Assembly: GCF_030538655.1 (NCBI RefSeq)
Contig: NZ_JAUNTO010000012.1
Span: forward strand, 1 to 64,000
Origin: Paracoccus sp. (in: a-proteobacteria)
GTDB taxonomy: Bacteria > Pseudomonadota > Alphaproteobacteria > Rhodobacterales > Rhodobacteraceae
Reading direction: 5' to 3'
Length of the DNA stretch: 64,000 bases
Part shown: one piece after another, positions 44,598 through 54,404 of the stretch
How positions within the stretch are numbered: the first letter of the stretch is position 1
Layout of the letters: each line of letters starts with the position of its first letter
Program-made: the position numbers and the translations under genes
Notes under the pieces: generated by a model
Database searches by the model: none
Seen by the model: only the letters and a program-made list of their open reading frames with translations
What the model was told of the DNA's origin: nothing

Positions 44598-45625
44598 CCC
44601 AGCCCGACCCGACCCTACGCCCCGAACGGATCGAGGGCGAACCCGAAGACCGCGCCCTGCGCCCCCAGGCCCTGACCGATTTCATCGGTCAGGCCGAGGC
44701 CCGCGCCAACCTGCGCGTTTTTATCGACAGCGCCAAGATGCGCGGGCAGGCGATGGATCACACGCTGTTCTACGGTCCGCCCGGTCTGGGCAAAACGACG
44801 CTGGCGCAGATCATGGCGCGGGAACTGGGGGTGAATTTCCGCATGACCTCTGGCCCCGTTCTGGCACGGGCGGGCGATCTGGCAGCGATTCTGACCAATC
44901 TGGAATCGCGCGATGTGCTGTTCATCGACGAAATCCACCGTATGAACCCCGCCGTCGAGGAAGTGCTATACCCCGCGATGGAGGATTTCGAACTGGATCT
45001 GGTGATCGGCGAAGGCCCCGCCGCGCGCACCGTCCGCATTGAATTACAACCCTTTACGCTGGTCGGCGCGACCACCCGGCTGGGCCTGCTGACCACACCG
45101 CTGCGCGACCGTTTCGGCATTCCGACGCGGCTGCAATTCTATTCAGTGGACGAACTGGACCTGATCGTTCAGCGCGGCGCGGCCAAGCGCGGCATCATGG
45201 CCGATGCATCCGGCACGCGCGAAATCGCCGCCCGCGCGCGCGGCACCCCGCGTATCGCCGGACGGCTGCTGCGCCGGGTGATCGACTTTGCGCTGGTCGA
45301 GGGCGATGGCCGCCTGACCCGCGACATTGCCGACAGCGCCCTGACCCGGCTGGGCGTCGATCACCTTGGCCTTGACGCCGCTGACCGCCGCTATCTGTCG
45401 CTGATCGCGCAACATTATGGCGGCGGGCCGGTTGGCGTGGAAACCCTGTCGGCCGCCCTGTCCGAAAGCCGCGACGCGATCGAAGAGGTGATCGAACCCT
45501 ATCTGCTGCAACAGGGCCTGATCGCGCGAACACCGCGTGGCCGGATGCTGACGGCAGGCGCATGGCGGCATCTGGGGCTGGACGCGCCCAATCCGGGGCA
45601 GGGCGGGTTGTTCGGGGACGGGTGA
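44594..45625 (+). CDS. ruvB: Holliday junction branch migration ATPase RuvB
   Basis: A 343-aa AAA+ helicase of usual length. [19 protein letters not shown], Walker [13 protein letters not shown] near residue 62, Walker [14 protein letters not shown], sensor [19 protein letters not shown], and the winged-helix C-terminus ([12 protein letters not shown]). With RuvA it drives branch migration. It begins within the htpX stop and ends overlapping the next gene (TGATG). Confidence 0.98.
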   Translation: MTQPDPTLRPERIEGEPEDRALRPQALTDFIGQAEARANLRVFIDSAKMRGQAMDHTLFYGPPGLGKTTLAQIMARELGVNFRMTSGPVLARAGDLAAILTNLESRDVLFIDEIHRMNPAVEEVLYPAMEDFELDLVIGEGPAARTVRIELQPFTLVGATTRLGLLTTPLRDRFGIPTRLQFYSVDELDLIVQRGAAKRGIMADASGTREIAARARGTPRIAGRLLRRVIDFALVEGDGRLTRDIADSALTRLGVDHLGLDAADRRYLSLIAQHYGGGPVGVETLSAALSESRDAIEEVIEPYLLQQGLIARTPRGRMLTAGAWRHLGLDAPNPGQGGLFGDG

Positions 45626-47508
45626 TGCGGATCGAGGATTTCGGGGATCTGACGGCGGCGGAAGAAAAGCTGATTGCGCATTTGTGGAGTGGTGCGACAG
45701 GGGCCTGTGTTATCGGCAAGGGGCTGCCTCCGCCCGATGCCCCCGATAACTTGCGCATCCGCGCTAGCCTGATCCGCGGGCTGATATTAAAGCAGGTTGA
45801 GGGGGTGCCACTGCCCGAACGGGGTTTGCGGGCTTATGGGGCGTTTATCCGGGGCGATGGCCCGTCAGAGGCTGAAACGCTGGGCCTGGATATGGAAGGC
45901 GTTACCCTCACCATAGGTCTCTCGCTTTGTTACTGTCAAATCCCTGACAAAATATTGCTGCGTCGTGCGAACATCATAAATTTAAACCTACACGGAACGA
46001 ACCTTTCCGCTGGAATCAGCGCAGACATGCTGGAAACCAAGCACAGCATTTTCTTGCGAAATGTGACCTGTGCCGGGGAAATCCGTCTTGTGGGGGCAAA
46101 GGTGGGTGGTGATCTGTCGTGTATCGGCGCGACGCTGAATTCCACAGGTGTGGCACTGCTTGGGGATAAGTTAGAGGCCAAGGGTAGTGTGCACTTGGGG
46201 AATGTCACGTGCGCCGGGGAAATCCGCCTTGCGGGTGCAAAGCTGGGTGGTGATCTGTCGTGTATCGGCGCGACGCTGAATTCCACAGGTGTGGCACTGC
46301 GTGGGGATAAGTTAGAGGCCAAGGGTAGTGTGCGCTTGGGGAATGTCACGTGCGCAGGGGAAATACGTTTTGTGGGGGCAAAGCTGGGCGGTGAGCTTTC
46401 GTGCAAGGACGCGAAGCTGAACGCCGAGGGCGTGGCGCTGCGTGCGGACGGGCTGGAAACTAAGAGCAATGTTTCCTTGCATAATATTAATTGTGCCGGC
46501 GAAATTCGCTTGCCGGGTGCCAAGATCGACGGCCATCTGGGTTGCAACGGTGCGAAGCTGACGGCCACCAACACGGCGCTGAACGCTCAGGCTACACAGA
46601 TTTCAGGCGCATGGTTCTGGCGGGAAGGAGCCAGTAGCGCAGGCGCACTGGATTTCACCGCAGCCAAGATTGAGCATATATGGGACGATCCAGGCTGTTG
46701 GCCACAAGCGATCAGGCTGAACGGTTGTCGATATGGTGCTTTTGTTGGCAAGGCCGTCAGTGGCGCAGAGCGGATCAATTGGCTGGCCCGAATGCCGCCA
46801 TCGCCAGAGGGTGTGGATTTCTTACCTCACCCCTATCATGAATGTGCCCGTGCCTTGCAGGATGCCGGGCATGGTGCGGAAGCACGTGTCGTTTTGATCG
46901 AAAAGGAACGGCTTCAGCGTCTGGTGCGGCGGCAGAGGCAGTGGGATCAGGCAAAGGCGGCTCACGGCTGGCGTCGATCAAGCCTATATGTGCAATACGC
47001 AGGGAGCCTGATCTCCGACTGGCTGCTGAAATGGACCGTGGCCTATGGTCGGCGGCCTTTGCAGGCGGCGGTGCCATTGCTGTTTCTGCTGCTGATCGGT
47101 GCGAATACCTTTCAGGTTGCGGCGAATGCGGGTGCGATCAAACCCAACCTACCGCAAATTCAGCGGGCGCCGGAATGGGCGGCTTGTGCTGTGCCGCTTG
47201 GCCAGACGGTCCTTGGAAACGCCGCCTTGGACGGGCGTGCCCGCCCCGGTCAGTCGCAGGTGGCGTGCTTTCTGACCCAGCCCGAGGCGCATTCTTACCC
47301 GAAATTCGACGCGCTGATCTATTCCGCCGATACGCTGCTGCCCATCGTCTCGCTGGAAATGCAAAGCTATTGGATACCCGACGACCGCAAGCCGTTTGGC
47401 TGGTGGGCGCGGTGGTATCTGTGGTTTCACATCATGGCGGGTTGGGCCTTGACGTTGCTGGCGGTTGCCGGTTTTTCTGGACTTATCAAGACGGATAACA
47501 CCAAATGA
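45625..47508 (+). CDS. Membrane protein with tandem 47-residue (pentapeptide-like) repeats
   Basis: A 627-aa protein of unknown role. Residues about 20-140 are a polar N-terminus. Residues about 144-331 hold four tandem 47-residue units starting LxNVTCAGEIRL, which look like a right-handed beta-helix. A middle helical part (ARVVLIEKERLQRLVRRQRQW) follows, then about three hydrophobic segments (AVPLLFLLLIGANTF; SADTLLPIVSLEMQSYWIP; GWALTLLAVAGF) that resemble an ion-channel-like pore region. The first two repeats are nearly identical in DNA, and codon use (TTA, GGG, AAG) differs from neighbours, suggesting later acquisition. It overlaps ruvB and the thioesterase. A channel with a sensor domain is one idea; I am not sure. 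Confidence 0.75.
   Translation: MRIEDFGDLTAAEEKLIAHLWSGATGACVIGKGLPPPDAPDNLRIRASLIRGLILKQVEGVPLPERGLRAYGAFIRGDGPSEAETLGLDMEGVTLTIGLSLCYCQIPDKILLRRANIINLNLHGTNLSAGISADMLETKHSIFLRNVTCAGEIRLVGAKVGGDLSCIGATLNSTGVALLGDKLEAKGSVHLGNVTCAGEIRLAGAKLGGDLSCIGATLNSTGVALRGDKLEAKGSVRLGNVTCAGEIRFVGAKLGGELSCKDAKLNAEGVALRADGLETKSNVSLHNINCAGEIRLPGAKIDGHLGCNGAKLTATNTALNAQATQISGAWFWREGASSAGALDFTAAKIEHIWDDPGCWPQAIRLNGCRYGAFVGKAVSGAERINWLARMPPSPEGVDFLPHPYHECARALQDAGHGAEARVVLIEKERLQRLVRRQRQWDQAKAAHGWRRSSLYVQYAGSLISDWLLKWTVAYGRRPLQAAVPLLFLLLIGANTFQVAANAGAIKPNLPQIQRAPEWAACAVPLGQTVLGNAALDGRARPGQSQVACFLTQPEAHSYPKFDALIYSADTLLPIVSLEMQSYWIPDDRKPFGWWARWYLWFHIMAGWALTLLAVAGFSGLIKTDNTK
46054..46617 (+). repeat. Four tandem 141-bp coding repeats
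   Basis: Units start at 46054, 46195, 46336 and 46477, each 141 bp. Units 1 and 2 differ at about 11 positions by my count, with one identical run of 57 bases; units 3 and 4 are more diverged. The array encodes the 47-residue beta-helix repeats and could change copy number by recombination. Confidence 0.85.
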
Positions 47509-47933
47509 CCGACCTGTTCGCCCGCATCCGCGCCAGTTTCGACCGCCAGACGATGATGGCCACATTTGGCGCGCAGCTGGATGTGGCGGAACCGGGGCGC
47601 GTGGTCATTTCCGCCCCGGTCCTGCCCGGATCGCTGCAACAGCACGGGGCCGGGCACGCAGCGCTGACCTTTGGCCTTGGCGATTCGGCGGCGGGCTATG
47701 CCGCGCTGACCACTCTGCCCGAGGGGGCAGAGGTGATGACGGCGGAAATCAAGATCAACCTGATGGCCCCCGCCCTGGGCGAGCGTCTGGTGGCCGAGGG
47801 GCGGGTAATCCGCGCCGGGCGGCGTCTGATCGTGGTCGCCTCCGACGTCTGGGCCGAAACGGCCAAGGGGCGCAAACATGTGGCGATGCTGCAAGGGACG
47901 ATGATCCCCGTTGCGCCGGATGCGATAGGCTGA
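47505..47933 (+). CDS. PaaI-like hotdog-fold thioesterase
   Basis: A 142-aa hotdog protein of the PaaI/YdiI type. Motifs: PVLPGSLQQHGAGHAALTFGLGDSAAGYAA, with the catalytic-loop Asp in LGDSAAGYAAL, and AEIKINLMAPALG. Such enzymes hydrolyse acyl-CoA thioesters, for example phenylacetyl-CoA catabolites or DHNA-CoA. Substrate unknown. The ATG overlaps the preceding gene stop (ATGA). Confidence 0.88.
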   Translation: MTDLFARIRASFDRQTMMATFGAQLDVAEPGRVVISAPVLPGSLQQHGAGHAALTFGLGDSAAGYAALTTLPEGAEVMTAEIKINLMAPALGERLVAEGRVIRAGRRLIVVASDVWAETAKGRKHVAMLQGTMIPVAPDAIG

Positions 47934-47934
47934 T

Positions 47935-47974
47935 CGCGCCCCGCCCTACATGAGGGGAAACAGGGCAGGGCGCG
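47935..47974. repeat. Long GC inverted repeat between convergent genes
   Basis: A 13-bp stem with one mismatch (cgcgccccgccct / agggcagggcgcg) and a 14-base loop just past the thioesterase stop. No T tract. It may end transcription of the thioesterase with Rho help, or shield folD from read-through. Confidence 0.5.
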
Positions 47975-48047
47975 AAGCCGTTTCCGGGGAACGTCTTGCC
48001 CGGTTGATCTCTGACTAACTGATTCGGCTTAAAAAGCAGTTAACGGC

Positions 48048-48923
48048 TCAGGGCGTCAGACCTTCGGGATCGGGCAGACCGTTCGCGCGTGCCGTCGCTG
48101 TCAGCGTGTTGGCCAGCAGGCAGGCGATGGTCATCGGCCCGACGCCGCCCGGCACCGGAGTGATCGCGCCGGCCTCCGGCTGCACCGCATCGAAATCCAC
48201 GTCGCCCACCAGCCCGTCATCGGTGCGGTTGATGCCCACGTCGATCACCACCGCGCCAGGCTTGATCCAGTCGGCCCCGACCATTTTCGGGCGCCCGACC
48301 GCCGCGACGATAATATCGGCCTGACGGCACAGCCCCGGCAGATCGTGGGTGCGCGAATGCGCGACCGTCACCGTGGCGCTGTCGCGCAGCAGCAGTTGCG
48401 CCATCGGTTTGCCGACAATGTTCGACCGGCCGATGACCACCGCGTTCTTGCCGGACAGATCGCCCAGATGATCGCGCAGCAGCATCAGGCAGCCCAGCGG
48501 CGTGCAGGGCACCATCGCCTTTTGTCCGGTCGCCAGCCGCCCGACGTTCAGGATGTGAAAGCCATCCACGTCCTTTTCGGGGGCAATGGCGTTAATGACC
48601 GCCGATTCGTCCATGTGCCGGGGCAGAGGCAGTTGCACCAGAATCCCGTTCACCGCCGGGTCATTGTTCAACTGATCGATCAGCGCCAGCAGATCATCCT
48701 GCGCGGTGTCGGCGGGCAGGCGGTGTTCATAGGAATTCATCCCGACCTCGCGCGTCATCTTGCCCTTGGAGCGGACATAGACGGTCGATGCGGGATCTTC
48801 GCCGACCAGAACCACGGCCAGACCGGGGGTGATGCCGCGCGACCTCAGCGCCGTAACTTCGTCGGCGATCCGGCTGCGCAGGCGGGCGGCAAAGGCTTTG
48901 CCGTCGATCAGCATGGCGGTCAT
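48048..48923 (-). CDS. folD: FolD: methylenetetrahydrofolate dehydrogenase/cyclohydrolase
   Basis: A 291-aa bifunctional enzyme linking methylene-, methenyl- and formyl-THF in one-carbon metabolism, using NADP. Evidence: [17 protein letters not shown] with the catalytic Tyr and Lys, [22 protein letters not shown], the Rossmann part [17 protein letters not shown], and [15 protein letters not shown] overlaps the chorismate mutase stop (ATGA). Confidence 0.97.
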   Translation of the reverse strand: MTAMLIDGKAFAARLRSRIADEVTALRSRGITPGLAVVLVGEDPASTVYVRSKGKMTREVGMNSYEHRLPADTAQDDLLALIDQLNNDPAVNGILVQLPLPRHMDESAVINAIAPEKDVDGFHILNVGRLATGQKAMVPCTPLGCLMLLRDHLGDLSGKNAVVIGRSNIVGKPMAQLLLRDSATVTVAHSRTHDLPGLCRQADIIVAAVGRPKMVGADWIKPGAVVIDVGINRTDDGLVGDVDFDAVQPEAGAITPVPGGVGPMTIACLLANTLTATARANGLPDPEGLTP

Positions 48924-49222
48924 GTGCGGTCCCCTTTCATCAGTGTTTCTTCGCGGGCGATGGCGTTTTCGATCAATTGCCGCCAGATATGTTCGATCAG
49001 GTCGGGGTTCAGCCCGGCATCAGCGGCATGACCGCGCGCGTTTGCGACCACCTGTTCCACGCGGGTATCAATGCGGGCGGGCAGGCCATCGCGCATCTTG
49101 ATCTGCGCCGCACGGTCGATCAGCGCCAGACGGCGTGCCAGCAGGGCGATCAGATCAGCATCCAGCGCGTCGATGGCGGCGCGCAGGGCGGGCATATCGG
49201 GCAGGTCGGACGGGTTTTCCAT
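48920..49222 (-). CDS. Chorismate mutase, AroQ type
   Basis: A 100-aa helical chorismate mutase that makes prephenate for Phe/Tyr. Typical pattern: [33 protein letters not shown], with the N-terminal Arg, the Lys in AQIKMRDG and a Gln/Glu at [14 protein letters not shown]. Salicylate-type lyases share this fold, so some doubt remains. I use ATG 49222; the frame can extend to a GTG at 49237. Translationally coupled to folD. Confidence 0.88.
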   Translation of the reverse strand: MENPSDLPDMPALRAAIDALDADLIALLARRLALIDRAAQIKMRDGLPARIDTRVEQVVANARGHAADAGLNPDLIEHIWRQLIENAIAREETLMKGDRT

Positions 49223-49785
49223 ATCAGGGGAATGCACGCTGCGCGGCGCGGGTGCAAGCCTGTCGGGATAAGGATTGCGCTTGCGGGGCCGTCTGCAAAA
49301 AGCTTGCTGATCCTTTGGCCAGAAGATGCACGGCTTGATCCTGCCATCACAAAGCCGCGCGGTTCGTTATGCCAAGATATTGGCTGTCAGCAATGCCGAA
49401 AGTTTGCGCGATCGGGATGCCAGAAGGCTTTGATCCCCGATGACCGGCGTCTGCGGCTGTGCAATGTCAGTCTTGCGATGCCTGTTCCGCCGGAATCGGG
49501 CGCTTTATTTTCAGCGCGGCTCGATTCATCTGCGACAGGGGCGCGGGCAGGTGGAACGTGAGTTCCGCCGGGCCGTGCGCGGTGCAAGGCTTTGCCCTAT
49601 ATTCCCCCGAGGGGTGCGTGATCGCATTGTGCAAGAAAATGGCACTTATGCCGGGGTGTTGTCGTGATCGGCGTGGGTATGCAGCCCTTGCAGCGGTGCG
49701 TCCGGCATCACGTTCCCGTAACCGTTCAGGGTGATTGCTGTCGGCGCGGATCAGGCCCTTGCCTCCGTCTGCATGTCCGTCAAAT
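49223..49785. other. 563 bp without a recognisable gene
   Basis: Several short open frames exist on both strands, up to about 110 codons, but none matches a family I know. I see no tRNA, IS end or clear pseudogene. The right end must contain the ohr promoter, and the left end the promoter of chorismate mutase-folD. Confidence 0.5.
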
Positions 49786-49802
49786 GTGATAGCGGCAATC
49801 AC
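49786..49802. promoter_or_regulatory. Candidate operator overlapping the ohr leader
   Basis: GTGAT-N7-ATCAC forms a palindrome just upstream of the ohr ribosome-binding site (aggagg at 49803-49808). A second gtgattgc occurs about 55 bp upstream. A repressor bound here would block ohr. No ohrR gene lies in this window. Confidence 0.35.
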
Positions 49803-49813
49803 AGGAGGATATG

Positions 49814-50242
49814 ATGCCGACGAAGATCCTTTATCAGACCAGCGCCACCTCGACTTCGGAAGGGCGTAACGGCCACGTTGCGGTCGATGACGGCAGTTTT
49901 GCTGCCGATCTGGCCATGCCCAAGGAACTGGGTGGTGCAGGTGGCGATGCCCTGAACCCCGAAAAGCTGTTTGCCTTGGGTTATTCTGCCTGTTTCAACA
50001 GCGCGCTGCGCAACGTTGCCATGCGGGAAAAGGTCAAGCTGCCAGAGGGCACCTCGGTTCAGGTCGGCGTCGGGATCGGCCCGCGCGAAGACGAAGGTTT
50101 CGGGCTGGCGGTTTCGATCAGGGTGGCGCTGCCCGGATTGGATCGTGCACAGGCGCAGGCGCTGATCGAGGCGGCCCATCGCGTCTGCCCCTATTCCGAC
50201 GCGACGCGCGGCAGTTTAAAGATTACGCCTGAACTGGCCTGA
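49814..50242 (+). CDS. ohr: Organic hydroperoxide resistance protein Ohr
   Basis: A 142-aa OsmC/Ohr-fold peroxidase. The reactive Cys in GYSACFNSALR (about residue 60) and the resolving Cys in RVCPYSDATRG (about 125) are both present. MPTKILYQTSATSTSEGRNGHV and LGGAGGDALNPEKLFALGYSA are Ohr signatures and not OsmC ones. It reduces lipid and organic hydroperoxides via lipoyl-proteins. ATG 49814 has the better spacing to aggagg; ATG 49811 is also possible. Confidence 0.95.
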   Translation: MPTKILYQTSATSTSEGRNGHVAVDDGSFAADLAMPKELGGAGGDALNPEKLFALGYSACFNSALRNVAMREKVKLPEGTSVQVGVGIGPREDEGFGLAVSIRVALPGLDRAQAQALIEAAHRVCPYSDATRGSLKITPELA

Positions 50243-50247
50243 ACAGA

Positions 50248-50271
50248 AAAAGCCCCCGAAAGGGGGCTTTT
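50248..50271. terminator. Bidirectional terminator between ohr and ftsH
   Basis: A 10-bp perfect stem (aaaagccccc / gggggctttt) with a gaaa loop lies between the ohr stop at 50242 and the convergent ftsH stop at 50274. The A/T arms give U runs both ways, so it serves both genes. Confidence 0.88.
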
Positions 50272-50273
50272 CA

Positions 50274-52172
50274 TCAGGTTTGCGGAGCCGCAGCAGGGTC
50301 CGGGTCAGAGGTCGATCTGCCCGCCCTTGGGATAGATGCGACGGAAGGGATATGGCTGGAGGGCGTGTCGTCATCGCCGCCCAAAGCCTCGCCCCGGATG
50401 ACCTTGCCGATTTCTTCGCCGGTCAGGGTTTCGTATTCCAGCAAGCCTTTGGCCAGACGTTCGAATTCCTCGGATTTTTCCAGCAGGATGCGACGGGCGT
50501 CCTGATAGCCGTCTTCGATCAGCTGGCGCACCTCGGATTCGATAAGTTCCTTGGTGGTGGCCGATACCGAAAACCCGCCGGTATTGCCCGAATAGCCTTC
50601 GTGCGCCTCGGCATAATCGACCGCGCCGACCTTGTCGGACATGCCCCAACGCATCACCATGGCGCGCGCCAACTGGCTGGCCTGCATGATGTCACCCGCC
50701 GGGCCGTTGGACACGCCTTCTTCACCGTATTTGATGATTTCGGCGGCCTTTCCGGCCATGGTCATGGTGATTTTCTGCTTGGCCTCGTCCTTGTGCATGT
50801 TCAGCCGGTCCATTTCCGGCAGGCTGACGACCATGCCCAAAGCGCCACCACGCGGGATGATGGTGGCCTTATAGACCGGATCGCATTTCGGCAGCGACAG
50901 ACCGACGATGGCGTGCCCCGCCTCGTGATAGGCGGTCTTTTCCTTTTGTTCCGGGGTCAGCACAAGACTGCGGCGTTCGACGCCCAGCATCACCTTGTCC
51001 TTGGCGTTTTCGAAATCTTCCATGCTGACAAAGCGCCGCCCGATGCGCGCGGCCATCAGCGCGGCCTCGTTCACCAGGTTCATCAGATCGGCACCCGAAA
51101 AACCGGGCGTGCCGCGCGCGATGATGCGCAGATCGACATCAGGGCCAACCGGAACCTTGCGCGAGTGAACGCCAAGAATTTTCTCGCGGCCCTTGATATC
51201 GGGGTTCGGCACGTGGATTTGCCGGTCGAACCGACCGGGGCGCAGCAGCGCCGGGTCCAGCACGTCTTTGCGGTTGGTGGCGGCGATGATGATGATGCCT
51301 TCGTTCGCCTCGAACCCGTCCATTTCCACCAGAAGCTGGTTCAGCGTCTGTTCGCGTTCGTCATTGCCGCCGCCGATGCCGACACCGCGCGCCCGGCCCA
51401 CCGCGTCAATTTCGTCGATGAACAGGATACAGGGCGCGGATTTCTTGGCCTGTTCGAACATGTCACGGACGCGTGACGCGCCAACACCGACGAACATTTC
51501 CACGAAATCGGACCCCGAGATGGTAAAGAACGGCACGCCCGCCTCGCCCGCGATGGCGCGGGCCAGCAGGGTTTTCCCGGTGCCGGGCGGGCCGACCAGC
51601 AGCGCGCCTTTCGGGATTTTCCCGCCCAAGCGGCTGAATTTCTGCGGATTGCGCAGGAATTCGACGATTTCTTCCAGCTCTTCCTTGGCCTCGTCGATGC
51701 CGGCCACATCGTCAAATGTGACGCGTCCGTGCTTTTCGGTCAGCAGTTTGGCCTTGGATTTGCCAAAGCCCATCGCGCCGCCGCGCCCGCCGCCCTGCAT
51801 CCGGTTCATGAAGAAGATCCAGACACCGATCAGCAGAATGAACGGCAGCCACACCCCCAAGAGAGACATGAAGCCCGAACTTTGCTGTTTCACCACCCGC
51901 ACCTCGACATTGCGGTCGATCAGGCGGTTGGCGATTTCCTCGCCCTCGGGGCGGACGGTGGCATAACGCTGGCCGTCGCGGGTCACAAAGCCGACATCCT
52001 CACCATCAATGGTGACGGATGCGACCTGATCGTTATTCACCCGCTGGATGAAGTCGGAATAGCTGATCTGGCGGCTGTTCATCTGCGCGGATTCGCCGCC
52101 GAACAGATTGAACAGCGCCAAAATCATCAGGAACAGGACCACCCAAAAGGCGATATTGCGTGCGTTACCCAA
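50274..52172 (-). CDS. ftsH: ATP-dependent zinc metalloprotease FtsH
   Basis: A 632-aa membrane AAA protease. The start is TTG at 52172, giving [16 protein letters not shown] with ggaggc upstream; the open frame continues about 77 codons upstream into tilS. Domains: TM1 (residues 6-24), periplasmic part, TM2 near 103-120, Walker [14 protein letters not shown] near 195, Walker [12 protein letters not shown], zinc motif HEAGH near 415, and a low-complexity C-terminus (ALGGDDDTP ... [10 protein letters not shown]). It degrades membrane and regulatory proteins (LpxC, sigma-32 in E. coli). Confidence 0.97.
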   Translation of the reverse strand: MGNARNIAFWVVLFLMILALFNLFGGESAQMNSRQISYSDFIQRVNNDQVASVTIDGEDVGFVTRDGQRYATVRPEGEEIANRLIDRNVEVRVVKQQSSGFMSLLGVWLPFILLIGVWIFFMNRMQGGGRGGAMGFGKSKAKLLTEKHGRVTFDDVAGIDEAKEELEEIVEFLRNPQKFSRLGGKIPKGALLVGPPGTGKTLLARAIAGEAGVPFFTISGSDFVEMFVGVGASRVRDMFEQAKKSAPCILFIDEIDAVGRARGVGIGGGNDEREQTLNQLLVEMDGFEANEGIIIIAATNRKDVLDPALLRPGRFDRQIHVPNPDIKGREKILGVHSRKVPVGPDVDLRIIARGTPGFSGADLMNLVNEAALMAARIGRRFVSMEDFENAKDKVMLGVERRSLVLTPEQKEKTAYHEAGHAIVGLSLPKCDPVYKATIIPRGGALGMVVSLPEMDRLNMHKDEAKQKITMTMAGKAAEIIKYGEEGVSNGPAGDIMQASQLARAMVMRWGMSDKVGAVDYAEAHEGYSGNTGGFSVSATTKELIESEVRQLIEDGYQDARRILLEKSEEFERLAKGLLEYETLTGEEIGKVIRGEALGGDDDTPSSHIPSVASIPRAGRSTSDPDPAAAPQT

Positions 52173-52240
52173 GCGGGAGCCTCCGATACCACGGTTTCCC
52201 CGCAAGATAGGGATTATGGCGTCAGGTTCAATGCGAATGC

Positions 52241-53473
52241 TCAATGAAGGTGAACAAGTCGGCCAAATTCCCCTGCATTCCGCAGCGGTTCGACCCGCCA
52301 CGGGGCCTGCGGTTGCAGGACGGGGGTTGCCAAAAGCCGCCCGTCGGCCCTGATCGCGGGCGTTGCCGCCGCTTCGTCGCGTGACAGGCCCGACAGACGC
52401 CAATTCACCTGATCCAGCGATTCGTATCCGACCGCCGCAACGGTTTCGCCCGGTGACAACCCCTCGATCCGCCAGCGATTGTCCCAGACCGGCGCATCAT
52501 TCGCAGGCGCGCGCATGGCTGCCGCCGGTTCACGGATGACACGGATGCGATCGCCGGTGGGGCAGAACAGCGCCCCGTCCAGCGTCACCCGGCTGCCTGC
52601 CGCCAAGGCGGCCAGCGCATGGGCGACAGTGGCGCGGCGGGGGGGATAGTCGGCGCCGGTGATCCAGCGGGCGGCGGCCACCGCCAGACGGCGCTGCACC
52701 TCGGGTGGGCTGTGACGAAAGGGGGCGCGCGGCAGGATCAGACTGCCCCGGTCGGCCACCGCTTCACCCGCCGTCTGTGCCGCGTAATAGGCCAGCGCGT
52801 CGCGGGCCTGTGCGATGTTCTGCGCCGATTGCGCCAGTGCTGCGGCATCCAGTTGCAGCGCGGCCATTGCCTTGCGGATGCGGATGCGGTCGAAATCGTC
52901 ATTGTCGTTGCTGGGATCGTCGATCCAGCGCAGGTTGCGTTCGGTCAGCCAGTCGCGCAGGCTGGCGCGGCTGACCCTCAGCATCGGGCGCAGCCAGCGG
53001 ACGCCAAAGGCGTCGCGCCATTCCGCCATTGCGGCAAGGCCATCCACCCCCGCCCCGCGCGCCAGCCGCATCAGCAGGGTTTCGGCCTGATCGTCCTGCG
53101 TATGCCCCAGCAGCACAGCAGACAGGTCGTTATGCCGCGCCCAGCCCGACAGCAGCCGCAGCCGTGCATCGCGGGCATTGGCCATCAGGTTTCCCTCGGT
53201 CGTGTCGCGCTGCCATAGCAGGGTGACATGCGCAATGCCCAGCGATTCAGCAGTCTTTTGCGCCGCGCGGGCCTCGGCGGCGCTTTCGGGGCGCAGGCCG
53301 TGATCGACGGTCGCGGCCATCAGCCTGCGCCCGCGCCCCCAGCCATGTGCCATGTGCAGCAGCGCGGTGGAATCGCCGCCGCCGGACAGGGCGATGCCAA
53401 CGGCGGGCATGTCACCGGCCAGCCGGTCCAGCGCGGCACGGACATGGGCTTCCGTGCTGGCGGTGTCAGCCAT
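52241..53473 (-). CDS. tilS: tRNA(Ile)-lysidine synthase
   Basis: A 410-aa PP-loop ATPase. The ATP-binding motif is GIALSGGGDSTALLH near residue 27; VDHGLRPES, LGHTQDDQAETLLMRLARGAG and WIDDPSNDND are conserved TilS parts. The C-terminal region is shorter and less conserved. It converts the wobble C of the tRNA-Ile(CAU) to lysidine, essential for AUA decoding. The start overlaps cpoB by 8 bp, and ftsH follows on the same strand. Confidence 0.95.
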   Translation of the reverse strand: MADTASTEAHVRAALDRLAGDMPAVGIALSGGGDSTALLHMAHGWGRGRRLMAATVDHGLRPESAAEARAAQKTAESLGIAHVTLLWQRDTTEGNLMANARDARLRLLSGWARHNDLSAVLLGHTQDDQAETLLMRLARGAGVDGLAAMAEWRDAFGVRWLRPMLRVSRASLRDWLTERNLRWIDDPSNDNDDFDRIRIRKAMAALQLDAAALAQSAQNIAQARDALAYYAAQTAGEAVADRGSLILPRAPFRHSPPEVQRRLAVAAARWITGADYPPRRATVAHALAALAAGSRVTLDGALFCPTGDRIRVIREPAAAMRAPANDAPVWDNRWRIEGLSPGETVAAVGYESLDQVNWRLSGLSRDEAAATPAIRADGRLLATPVLQPQAPWRVEPLRNAGEFGRLVHLH

Positions 53474-54404
53474 GCTCGGCCAGGTCGGCAGCGGCCTCGG
53501 GGTCGTCGATCAGGGGCAGCGACTGGCTGGCGCAATCCAGCGCGGCCAGGCGGCGGTTGGCCTCGTCCGCGGCGGCACTGCCGGGAAAGCGCGCCGGGAT
53601 TTCGGCCAGATACAGACAGGCAGCCAGGGCATCGCCGCTGTCGCTGATGACCCGCGCCAGACCCAGCAGGCTGGCCCCGGCCTGCGGCCCGTCGGGGGCG
53701 GCGGCAAAGGATTCCAGCCATGCGGCCCCCGCGCCCTGCGGATCGCCCGCGCTGTCCAGCGCCGCGCCGCGCAGGAACAGTGCATGGGCCGTCAGCGGCC
53801 CACCCGCGTGGGCTTGGGCAAAGGCCGCGAAAAGCTCGGCCGCGCGCGGAAAGTCACCCTGACCGAGCACCTCCTGCGCCCGGTCGAATTCAGCCTGTTC
53901 GGTGGTCGAGGCGGGCGCCGCGCCCGTACCGCCGTTGCCGCCAGAATCGGGTGCGATCACCGGGGCCATGACCGGCGCACCGCCCTGTGCCATGCTGCCC
54001 AGATCAGGCTGCGTCATCACCGCGCCCAGATCACAGGCCGGGTCCATCTCGCACAGGCGGAATTCGATGTCGTTAATGCGTCGGGTGCCGTCGGTGACGA
54101 TACGCCCGATGCGGTTCTGCAACTGCTCGGTCTGGCCGGTCAGGCGGGCGATCTGTGTTTCAATGGCGTTCATGCGGTCAATGGCGCTGTCGCCGCCCGC
54201 CGCCTGAAAGCCTGCCGCGCCCGAGGCGTTCAGTTCGGCCCGCAGCGATTGCAGCTCGCCCGCCAGCGCGCGCAACTGGGCGCGCAGATCGGCCAGCGTG
54301 GCGACGGTTTCGGGCGCGGGCTGTGCCGGTGCGGCCAGCGGCACGGCCACGCACAGCGCCAACGCGGTCAGCCCGGCCCGCATCATAACCCGCCCCCGGA
54401 TCAT
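53466..54404 (-). CDS. cpoB: Cell division coordinator CpoB (YbgF)
   Basis: A 312-aa periplasmic protein with a signal peptide (MRAGLTALALCVAVPLAAPAQ), an N-terminal coiled coil (LRAQLRALAGELQSLRAEL ... QIARLTGQTEQLQNRIGRI) for trimerisation and TolA binding, an Ala/Gly linker, and C-terminal tetratricopeptide repeats (AEFDRAQEVLGQGDFPRAAELF). It links Tol-Pal to septal peptidoglycan synthesis. ATG 54404 overlaps the pal stop (ATGA). Confidence 0.93.
   Translation of the reverse strand: MIRGRVMMRAGLTALALCVAVPLAAPAQPAPETVATLADLRAQLRALAGELQSLRAELNASGAAGFQAAGGDSAIDRMNAIETQIARLTGQTEQLQNRIGRIVTDGTRRINDIEFRLCEMDPACDLGAVMTQPDLGSMAQGGAPVMAPVIAPDSGGNGGTGAAPASTTEQAEFDRAQEVLGQGDFPRAAELFAAFAQAHAGGPLTAHALFLRGAALDSAGDPQGAGAAWLESFAAAPDGPQAGASLLGLARVISDSGDALAACLYLAEIPARFPGSAAADEANRRLAALDCASQSLPLIDDPEAAADLAEHG

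Noticed and set aside
46054..46617. Possible assembly duplication
   Set aside because: Units keep the reading frame and encode a regular 47-residue solenoid with graded divergence, so a biological repeat is more likely.
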